Source: Ptychodera flava
Taxonomy: Eukaryota; Hemichordata; Enteropneusta; Ptychoderidae
NCBI RefSeq assembly: GCF_041260155.1
Contig: NC_091936.1
Span: forward strand, 38,204,866-38,268,865
Length of the DNA: 64,000 bases
Reading direction: 5' to 3'
The notes below the pieces were generated by a model. It saw only the letters and a list, made by a program, of their open reading frames with translations, was not told the DNA's origin and did not search any database. Positions 55,601 through 64,000 of this stretch are shown in pieces (positions within the stretch are counted from its first letter, which is position 1; each line of letters opens with the position of its first letter). A program made the position numbers and the translations under genes.

Positions 55601-58600
55601 TTCGTCGAAATAATTATGGGCATGCAGCATAAATATTCTGAAAAATTATCATGACACAAAGACTTTAATTACCTCTGTTGATCTCTAGTGGCGAAGAATG
55701 GTCGTTTATTCAGGTAATTCAGAGAAAGGGAGAAATTACCAGTTAGATATTAGTGATACGGATGATGATGATAATAATCATCTTCATTACTTAAACGTTA
55801 TTATGGAATAAATTAGCAGACAACGAAATATATAATGAGAAATTTATATCATTTCTATCAGGTTTGGAATCAAAATTGTTGTTGCAGTTAGAAGTAAATG
55901 TTCTGGAGAAACGCTTCGAAATTTGAACAAACATTCGCCACCAAAATTACACATATAAGTTGAAACAATCTGGTGCTGCTGCTACATAAACAAATCAAAT
56001 GGCGTTCCTACAAATACATATAAAGCTGACGGCTTGCAGCATGATACCTATTATCTCAATACTGATAACACTATAAGAATTTCTCGAAGATTTCACGCTG
56101 AGGAAATACTCACCATACTGACAAACAAAACCTTTGTTCTCTGAGCAGTTTTCAGCGTACCATGTAATGTCTTGTTCTCCATCATCAGATGTAGCTGGTG
56201 TTTTCCTAATTTTGATACAGAATACAGAAATGTTTCGCTTTTTATAGCCAACAGTAAATCCTCAAAGAAGTACGTGTTGGATTCTGGTTATAAAATTTTA
56301 CCTGAACCAAATGTACGTACATTGTGAGTTAAAGGATATGAAGTTTACACGTCGCTCTGCCATTGCCAAGTCAACTATAGAGGAACTATGATGACCGCAA
56401 GAGGGAGTTTTAGATATTGATAGTATGCAGACACAGCATGTTGACTGTAGATTTAAGTGTCCATTATCTAAACGTCATACATATGGAGTGTGTTGTCAGA
56501 ATGTGTGACAAACGAATTGTGTGTGTATAAAAGTCACTAATTTCTGAGTATAACCGACTGCAGCACGAGCTCAATAATCGAATACCATTTACCTAAGTTG
56601 ACAGCAGTCCCGCTGTAATGAATTCCACTGGACATGTTGATTCCCACAAACCCCTTCTCTATACCAATCAAAGAAGTCGAAGGCAGTGCCATCGTGCCAT
56701 CGAAAATCTCCTTCACAGTCTGTGTCTGAACATCCGATCCAGAATCCAGCTTTTAAGATAATTGCAAAATGTAAACAATTACTGTTTATAAATTCACATG
56801 AAAATATTATTCTACAACTCTGCGTCTCTCATGTTTTTTTTTCAAAGGATAACTGACCATGATTACACTTTTACAATTGCACAACTATATCATCATAGAA
56901 TTAAAGGATTATTTTCACTTTTTGTAAATAAATGTAATTGAGCTATGATAATAAATTTATTTTGAAAAGACATAAAGCTTGTCAGAGATGCTTTGTGATA
57001 GGTATCGCTTCTTTATTTCATCAAACAGATACCAGGGGCGTCTGCTGGGGGGGGGGGGGTTATTGTCTCAGAAAGAAAGGCCATAAGTCAGGCCTATATC
57101 GGCAATCTTCTACAACCATCGAGGGAGTTTTCTGAAGTTCAATGAAAAACTAACAGAGATACAGAAATAGTCTATCTATCTACCTACCTACCTACCTACC
57201 TACCTACCTGCATACACACATACATACATGCATACATACATACATACATACATACATACATACATACATACATACATACATACATACATACATACATACA
57301 TACATACATACATACATACATACATACATACATACATACATACATACATACATACATACATACATACATACATACATACATACATACATACATACATACA
57401 TACATACATACATACATACATACATACATACATACATACATACATACATACATACATACATACATACATACATACATACATACATGCATGCATATAGAAG
57501 GACAGACAGACAGACTCCACTTTACCTGCAGAATTCTGGAAATTGTTGTGTCCTAAGATGAAATCTTTGACACAGTCGTTATTTTCTTCGTCTGCCAAAA
57601 TGGCAAGGTTTCCACCATCTTGTTCACATAAGTCTTTTGCGTCATTCCAATTCACAGCGTCATCACAAATTGCAAATCGGAACGATCCACAGAAAACCTC
57701 TGAAAAAATGGTGGAGGTATACCGTTATGAAGATCAGGAATAGGAATATTCTTGCGAATTATAGGAGAAAATTAAATTTGCGTCTACTGTGGTCTTTGAT
57801 CAGCCTTTGAAATAATATCATAAATATTAAACGAACAAGGCACACGATATTGTCCGTTTTAGTGCTTTACTCTAACTGGGAATTGTTACGAAAGCTTGCA
57901 TGCCTCTGGATAGTGTGATTCCAATAGCATGCTTCATTGACTATTGCACACATTAACGGGAACAGAAAGAATCTTGGAAACTGTAATCATATGCCTTGCT
58001 TAATGTACACTTCAGCAAATAGGGTATAATAGGGTACAAAGCAATATCAAGTATAATAAAACTTTGACAATGAGTAGACATTTCTCAAGTGACACAATAT
58101 CCGAACAATGTGGCTTATTTTGTATAACTTCCAACTCCTTGGGTATAGGGGAAAAATTACGTAGCTCGGTGTTTCCATTTCAATATATCCGTCGAAGCTG
58201 TTAAATCATTCTATTTCTCATGGTCTAAATTAAAATGTGGAAAAAATGACTTTATTCACTTACCATCGCAAAGGCTCTGAAAATCAAGACAAAAGAAAAA
58301 AAGGCAAAACAAAGTTGTTAATGGAGTTAAATGATTGAGTATTTAGAGTTTATCTTGAATCCCAATATGTACGCGATGTCCTGTCTACTGGTTTCATCGA
58401 TCCGATAAGAAACCCCCTCCATACCAGGAGTTCAGTTGTTTCACCAGCAGAACCAGTTTATTTTTAAGAACTGAGGTGGAACGAACGCCTTTGACGTATT
58501 AACGTGTCGAAAAGCCAGCATGCTGTAACTTTATAAGTAATATTATGGTGCAGGAACTTGGTCCCGATTTCGAAAATGGCGTTTCCACGACTTTGAACCC

Positions 58601-58979
58601 ATCCTCAGGACGTATTCAGCTCCAGTTAATGCACCGAAGTTCACATCAATGGTGATGCTAAGTTAATATGTTTAATGACAAAAAAAAAAAAAAAAAAAAA
58701 AAACCAAAAAAAACCGATTGACTTTGGGACATGTCAGAATTCTTATCTGCGCATAAACCAATTTATATCATTTATATCATTACTCGGCAGTTATCATATC
58801 ACATAGATACTAAATATCATATCAGTCAGAAGAGTATATTATGAATTACATCTATAAAGAATGTACGAAAACCTTAAAAATGTACTTACAGATGTTGTCC
58901 CGATTGGGTCGATTTCAGCTCTCACTAAGGTAGCTATGGACAGTATAGTTGTAACCAGCGAAATCATTCCTGGCGACAT
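50250..58979 (-). CDS. CILP-like extracellular matrix protein with C-type lectin domain
   Basis: A complete gene read from high to low coordinates. Coding exons: 58979-58890, 58276-58264, 57699-57526, 56749-56593, 56205-56114, 55383-55228, 54627-54331, 54154-54046, 53277-53129 and 52654-50250. They total 3642 nt, exactly 1213 codons plus stop, with AG/GT borders and matching phase at each of nine junctions. Order: signal peptide (1-21), C-type lectin domain (about 33-175), thrombospondin type 1 repeat (176-227), carboxypeptidase-regulatory-like domain (228-326), Ig domain (327-412), CILP core (413-1213). Length and core match vertebrate CILP proteins of cartilage and other matrix, but those start with a WxxW domain, not a lectin domain. 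A furin-type RRKR at 734-737 suits the known cleavage of CILP into two chains. It is presumably secreted into matrix; the ligand is unknown. Confidence 0.93.
52727..52935. mobile_element. 209-bp MITE in CILP-like intron 9 (copy 1)
   Basis: Ends are inverted repeats of about 30 bp (CACGATTGGAACTAATTTGG core, one mismatch at the left end). A second copy of the same length is at 62856-63064. It lies 72 bp from the acceptor of the last CILP exon. Confidence 0.85.
53129..54154 (-). CDS. CILP-like exons 8-9: Ig domain
   Basis: Exons 54154-54046 and 53277-53129 join inside the Trp codon (YYEW then FRNGVA). Ig landmarks: Cys in VSFCCKAK, the Trp, DLSPADAGDYQCRV (the D-x-G-x-Y-x-C motif) and the closing strand SEHASLRVI. 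Confidence 0.9.
54331..54627 (-). CDS. CILP-like exon 7: carboxypeptidase-regulatory-like domain
   Basis: A 297-nt phase 1-1 exon. A short cysteine-rich start (CSKVCENGVLDDGCTFCVC) leads into a beta-sandwich of the carboxypeptidase regulatory type (LSGTVTDIAGRPLEDVLIY ... TTNSAGNFEVEDV). The same pair of modules follows TSP1 in vertebrate CILP. Confidence 0.85.
55228..55383 (-). CDS. CILP-like exon 6: thrombospondin type 1 repeat
   Basis: One 156-nt exon with phase-1 borders on both sides, hence a shuffling-type symmetric exon. It encodes NWLTWGQWSAC ... CGPGIRTRSRDC ... ATQTREC ... ACP: the three-tryptophan motif (C-mannosylation sites), the CSxTCG-like ASCGPG and six cysteines. Vertebrate CILPs have one such repeat at the same position. 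Confidence 0.93.
56114..57699 (-). CDS. CILP-like exons 3-5: C-type lectin domain
   Basis: Exons 57699-57526, 56749-56593 and 56205-56114. Family landmarks: FCGSFRFAIC, WNDAKDLC, GGNLAIL, FWIGCSD (WIG motif), FRWHDGT and the final WYAENCSENKGFVCQY with its conserved cysteines. The calcium/sugar EPN or QPD motif is absent and the WND motif is altered to WYAEN, so canonical calcium-dependent sugar binding is doubtful; the fold may bind protein. The intron after exon 3 holds a roughly 290-bp ATAC microsatellite. Confidence 0.88.
57176..57487. repeat. (TACC)n-(ATAC)n microsatellite, about 310 bp
   Basis: A short CTAC/TACC run followed by nearly uninterrupted ATAC repeats (57228-57487) in the intron between lectin exons 3 and 4, ending 40 bp from the donor of exon 3. 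The long repetitive open frames on both strands are artefacts. Confidence 0.97.
58264..58276 (-). CDS. CILP-like exon 2: 13-nt microexon
   Basis: AGCCTTTGCGATG, bounded by TTGATTTTCAG and GTAAGTG. It turns phase 0 (exon 1) into phase 1 (exon 3) and adds Ser-Leu-Cys-Asp and the first base of Glu. Without it exons 1 and 3 would not join in frame, which is the main support. Confidence 0.75.
58679..58703. repeat. Poly-A run in CILP-like intron 1
   Basis: About 24 A followed by a short A-rich tail, in the intron between exon 1 and the microexon. Confidence 0.8.
58890..58979 (-). CDS. CILP-like exon 1: signal peptide
   Basis: MSPGMISLVTTILSIATLVRA, then EIDPIGTTS, ending at GTAAGT in phase 0. An acceptor (CATATTTTTTAG) lies only 3-5 nt before the ATG, so a non-coding exon must precede it. 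Confidence 0.85.
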
Positions 58980-59178
58980 ACTCTAAAAAATATGGTTGGA
59001 TAGGAAATGACACAACTCAAATCTTTATCAAGATCCATTTTTTCTTCCTCTGCTTTTTACTTTGTAGAGATATATTTACGGGTATTTCATAAAGTTGCAG
59101 CGGTGAATTTGTGAGTAAGCGTATATACATACATCAAATTGAATGAAAAGTTATCATAAGAATACTGAGGGAACTTAC

Positions 59179-59215
59179 CGAGAAAATCGTTAAGATCGAG
59201 CGTATCAAATCCTCT
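59179..59215 (-). other. Probable 5' UTR exon of the CILP-like gene
   Basis: On the - strand GATTTTCTCG is followed by GTAAGT (donor at 59178). It sits about 65 nt after a TATA-like motif and pairs with the acceptor just before the coding ATG. The 5' end is estimated. Confidence 0.5.
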
Positions 59216-59242
59216 CCGCAGGACACCGCAGTTTTACGTAGT

Positions 59243-59249
59243 TATATGT
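59243..59249 (-). promoter_or_regulatory. TATA-like box of the CILP-like gene
   Basis: CATATAA on the - strand (TTATATG on +), about 30 nt upstream of the inferred transcription start. Confidence 0.4.
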
Positions 59250-59473
59250 ACTTTGATACCTGTAATCTTATAATTCCTGATATTCGATATCTGACAGCGA
59301 GGGCGGGATTACAATAATTTCGATTTCGGCAGACGTGTAATTAAGGGAGTGCCCTTATGGTTATTTAGAATTAGCAGATTTGAAATAATGTAAAACACGA
59401 GTCATTTATACCAAACGGCCGCCTGTCCAGCATGTAATACTGCTCATAGCGTATATGAGTGTTTAGTTTTGCA

Positions 59474-59850
<377 letters not shown>

Positions 59851-62800
59851 AGTAAAGGTTATATAGGGATAAAGTGAAAAACAGAGACGGACAAAAAGGA
59901 AAACATTATTATTCTCTTGTCACACAGGTAAGTAACACGGACTTATATATATATGACAGTTCAGTTCCCTTCGGGAAAAATGAGCGTAGGTGGGCTTAAA
60001 TGACTGTAGGTCGAGCTGCGAGAAGAACTAGTTTCTCGTGGCCCAGCTTGGAGGTCCTTGTTGCCCTATGTGTTTACCTAAGCATGCATGTTGTCGTCAC
60101 ACATGACAATTTAAAGGTCCAAATAAAGACAGATAATCGAGAACAACAATTGAAGCGCCACTGTCATATAATGCTGGAATATCAAAACTTTTCTTTGGAC
60201 ACTGAATTTTTGTTCAAAATTAATCAAAGTACGCTGCTACAGCTAGAGCAGACCTGATTTCAACGCTTGAAGTGTGCCACTACTGGTGTAGATTAGTCGT
60301 AAGTTGACGGCATATGTTTGTATTCTCTCTGTCAATCTTCTGAGTTTGGGATTCCGAAAGATTATTTCAACCGCCCACGTATATTATAAGCTTAAGCTGT
60401 TCTGTTACTTGATTTGATGTACAATATGTGCGTTCGCTCTAGTTTCGTCAACCCCCCCCCCCCGAAAACTGGCAGCCGGAGATTAGCATGTAGGAGGGAC
60501 ACCTTTGTGTGGGGGAAATACGAGAAAAAATGGTTATGAAGGGCTTCATCGGACGGAGACAAGAGGAAGAGAGGACAAGATCAAGAGTCTAGAAAATTAA
60601 AATAGTTTGGGAAACGCGACTTTTAACTTTAATCACAGTCCCTCTAGGTGGGTGGCAGGACTGTGATTCGGATCTAGGTATCAGAAAAAGATTAAAATTT
60701 TGGCTCAATTTGACTTATTTATTTTGCAATTAAGCCAGATGTTTTCAATATGGTGTGCATGTGAAAGACAATTTGCTGATCTCTTTTCCCTGGTATCGTG
60801 ATAATTCTTGTGATATTTGCTGAAAAACATACTCAGGGAGTGTTATCGTGTACGCAATCTGTGACGTCATTGCGCCTTCATGTCTGGCCGTTACTCTGAT
60901 CCCGATTGATGCATATAACAAAAATGGACAAAAGTGAAAACTGTGCAAAGTGGATAAAAGAAAAAAAGAAACAAGGGGAAAATCAACCATGGGAGTGCAA
61001 TTTAAATTTGGGAGGTGGAAGTTTTCCTCTACCTTACAAAACACTGGTGTCATATTAGCTGCAGGTTCGGCGAGTCAGACAAAGTCGAGTGTCTGCCACC
61101 GTTGCATTGATAACTGTTACCTTGTGTTATATCAGTGTTGATGTTGCAATGACTCAAAAAAGGTAATCAATCCGTCAATTTAAGTTCAGTAATTGAAATT
61201 TAAAAAGTAAAACTTTGACTTCCTGACAGTATGAAAGATACTCTACATTTAAGTGACGGAAATATTTGACTTTCTGCACGGGAGTTTCCGCTTACATCAG
61301 ACAGGAATATCCAAGTTGTGCCGTTTTCAACTCGTAAGGAGTTCACTTTGCGCATTCATATTTCTAACAAACTTGGGGGGGGGGGTGCTGTTTGACACTT
61401 CTTCCTCTCTCGAATTCCCAGAGGAAACCTTCCCACTTCCCTTCTCTCAACAAGCAAATCTCCCCATTGCGGTGTCGTTGTGACATACTTTCGCCCTCTC
61501 CATCGGAAAATCCTTCAAGCAACGACCATATGCCCACACACTGGACCTATTTTGAATCGCAAGCTGTCATTATTGAATGATTTGAGATGCTATTCCACAC
61601 AGCAATATCAAACAGAATTTTATTTCTCCTTTGTAAGAGAGCTTTCGATTTTCATTAGGGATGGGCCAGAGGAAATCGGGTGGTCCGTCATCTAAACTGT
61701 GACCCTCCAAAGTTGTTATCCCTTTTCAAATTTGTAAAATAAAGAACTTGCCCAGGTCCGAATTTAAAAAGTTGGAAATGCTTGACCTCGTCAGAACTAG
61801 TAACTTTGTTGTGAATAAGTAAATTAAACTTTATGACCCTACAATGATAGGATCCCACCTCTACAATAACTGACAGCTCCCTAATTTCAATAATGTTGAT
61901 ATCTCATGAATTTGCAGATAACATGGTTTGATATGACACATGGATGACTCAAACATGAAATATTTTATTGTAAAGTGTTTAATGTGAGAGTGCGACAAAT
62001 GACAGTTTGGTGCAAAAGTAACAAAACTACGGAAATATGAATGAGAGATTGTAACATTTGTACACATGAAGATGAAACCTTGATAGTTTTCTTGCCACTG
62101 TTAGAGAATTTTGTACTGTATGTTCTTGAATGATCATGGATAAAAAAACTAAGTATCATCATGTAAATTGCTCAGAGCATTAAATTGCTTACTAAAATTA
62201 CTAAACCACAACATAAGCTTATAAGTTAATGCTGACTTCCCTTTCATTGTCACTCAAAAGAAAGCTACATCGTAAAAAATATTTTTTCTATGCAAGTTTC
62301 AAAATATTCTTGACACGCCATAGGCACTGAAACAGTGAAAGACTTGCGGGATTTCGTCAAAATGAAATACGTCCCTAAAGCGTACTCTACCTTACGTGGT
62401 ACCCTAAAGGCTCACTAAATGTTGTGTATTACATCTTGCCTATTTCAGGGCCGTAGCACTTGTGGACTTGTAGTACCGATTATTTGTCTGGAACTATGCA
62501 CGAGCAGATGTAAGCATTCAGAATGCAAGCAGATTGGATCCATTGGCGTACCCCGGGGAAAGTCTTTACCGGCGTTTGAGGGCGTCGTGGCTCACGTCAT
62601 GTGGTACAGGCTTCGTCTGTTTTATTGCATACCCCACAAAAGAGGGGTGTCTTGTTTTGTTTGCCTTTCTGACTCGTCTGTAAATTTTAGCAAGAAAAGT
62701 AAATAGGCCAATTTACAAGCGTCCCATCAAAAATTATTAAGAGTGGGAAAAGTGACTGATAAGTCAAAGGTCAATTCAAAGAGCTCCATGCAGGTGTACG

Positions 62801-62855
62801 AAAGTCCTCCTTCATAGACTAAAAGGCACATTGCACTGCGAGTTTAGACATTAAA
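59851..62855. other. Non-coding stretch upstream of the CILP-like gene
   Basis: No recognisable exon. It contains homopolymer C/G runs near 60453 and 61375 and several short frames without domains. Confidence 0.4.
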
Positions 62856-63064
62856 CACGCTTGGAACTAATTTGGGATAATTGGATTTTCATATTTTTCA
62901 AATTTCTCAAACGTGTTAGGTGCCATATAGCTGAATGTTGCAATTTTGCAAATTACTCATAAAAACAAGTGTGTGATATAAAAAGAAAAACACATGAGAT
63001 TACATTTGCAGATCAAAAAGACAGTACTTCACCATCCAATTATCCCAAATTAGTTCCAATCGTG
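62856..63064. mobile_element. 209-bp MITE (copy 2)
   Basis: Same length and orientation as copy 1 and roughly 85-90 percent identical by eye, with intact inverted ends (TTGGAACTAATTTGGGATAA and its complement). Confidence 0.85.
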
Positions 63065-64000
63065 TTACAAAAAATAATGAAAACGAGAAAAGAGACGTTA
63101 AGTACGACAAGCAAGAAAAGGAAAGGGGACGAATGTTAGTTGAACTAGCAAAAGACACAATGGACTAATTTTAGCAGAGAAAAGTGGTAACCCAAATGTA
63201 ATAGTCTACTACAATATTGTCAGTTGATACACCCACTGATCAAGAGGAGTTGTTGTTTGTCTCTCGTGACATACCAGCTGTTTTCCTTCCTCGACCTCAA
63301 ACCCAAATATAACTGTTCATACGGAATGCGTCATGGCCAATCTGATGGATATGTCATTTGAAAACATGTCCGGGTGCGGATTATTTAGTATTAAAATGAA
63401 TCTGATTCTGAAATCTGGGACATGTCAACTATGGTTGACCTGTACGGTACCTGTCACCATGACAACAAGTCGATCGTGGATTATTCTTTCGATGGCTGAA
63501 CACTGACTTGCATCAGCGAAACAAGATATGGACACCAGACAACAGTGTGTACTTGCACCATGTATAATAAGAAATTTTTATTCATGTATATTTTGTATGA
63601 TTAACATAATTGAGCATACAAGCAATACAGAGTCAATAAATATTACTTGGGCACTGTAATAATTTATTTAGATGAAAATAAAAATCACCTCGTACATACA
63701 CTGAACCATGATGTATTACAGAAGGAATCTGATCAAATCTGGCATTGCACCTTATACATATTTCACTTTATATGGTGGCAGTTATAAGTATCATAAATAA
63801 TTTATGAAGTCTACAATGTTCTTTCAGCCTGTCAGTGCAGAATTGTTTTTATATCGTGAAGGTCCGAACGACACCTTGATTATAACTGGATGGAAGTTTT
63901 CTCTCACAATGTGGTGATCACTAAGTTAGAGCAGTATCTTTGTACGGATCTTTGTAGCTTTGTGAGTTTATGAGTAAGATCTTACATATGCACATGTAAA
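63065..64000. other. Terminal stretch, nothing recognised
   Basis: AT-rich sequence with AATAAA-like motifs but no exon or repeat that I recognise. Confidence 0.4.

Noticed and set aside
57196..57655. 151-codon minus-strand frame containing lectin sequence and a long MYVC repeat
   Set aside because: Only the lectin part up to the GTAAAG donor at 57525 is coding; the rest is intron microsatellite.
62419..62706. 95-codon cysteine-containing frame
   Set aside because: No signal peptide, domain or regular cysteine pattern could be confirmed.

Overview
The window is animal nuclear DNA: AT-rich, with intron-split genes, canonical GT/AG splice sites, long microsatellites and many mobile elements. 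A Ty3/gypsy element, a secretin-type receptor related to pigment-dispersing-factor (PDF) receptors and a cartilage-intermediate-layer-protein (CILP) gene point to a bilaterian invertebrate. A marine deuterostome (hemichordate, echinoderm or amphioxus-like) is my guess, not a proof. There are no bacterial-style operons, rRNA, tRNA or CRISPR.

Layout. (1) 1.5-8.1 kb, + strand: ten coding exons of a class B (secretin-family) GPCR, closest by motif to PDF receptors, with (TA)n, GATA and ATAC tracts in its introns. The signal-peptide exon was not found, and an extra tail-like exon lies at 16.1 kb. (2) 8-28 kb: mostly non-coding, with three small inverted-repeat transposons (10.4, 13.3-15.0 and 25.5-26.2 kb). 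(3) 28.4-32.9 kb, + strand: an unrecognised gene with a TATA box, a non-coding first exon and two coding exons. It encodes a 95-residue secreted, dibasic-processed peptide precursor. (4) 35.8-47.7 kb: a roughly 11.9-kb foldback-type element with 1.84-kb inverted arms built of about 205-bp tandem repeats. A young Ty3/gypsy LTR element (39.0-44.1 kb, 5-bp target duplication) is inserted in its interior. (5) 48.4-49.0 kb: another small terminal-inverted-repeat element. (6) 59.2-49.9 kb, - strand: a complete CILP-family gene. Its ten coding exons join to 3642 nt (1213 residues) with every splice phase matching: signal peptide, C-type lectin domain, thrombospondin type 1 repeat, carboxypeptidase-regulatory-like domain, Ig domain, then the large CILP core with a furin-type site. 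(7) 59.4-64 kb: GA/ACAG microsatellites and a second copy of a 209-bp MITE that also sits in a CILP intron.

The three host genes are all secretory or signalling genes: a peptide-hormone receptor, a peptide precursor and an extracellular-matrix protein. The most interesting idea is that the precursor may be a PDF-like ligand lying 23 kb from a PDF-receptor-like gene. That rests on motif comparison by eye. Exon joins were made by hand from splice motifs and phase continuity; no database search or transcript data were available.
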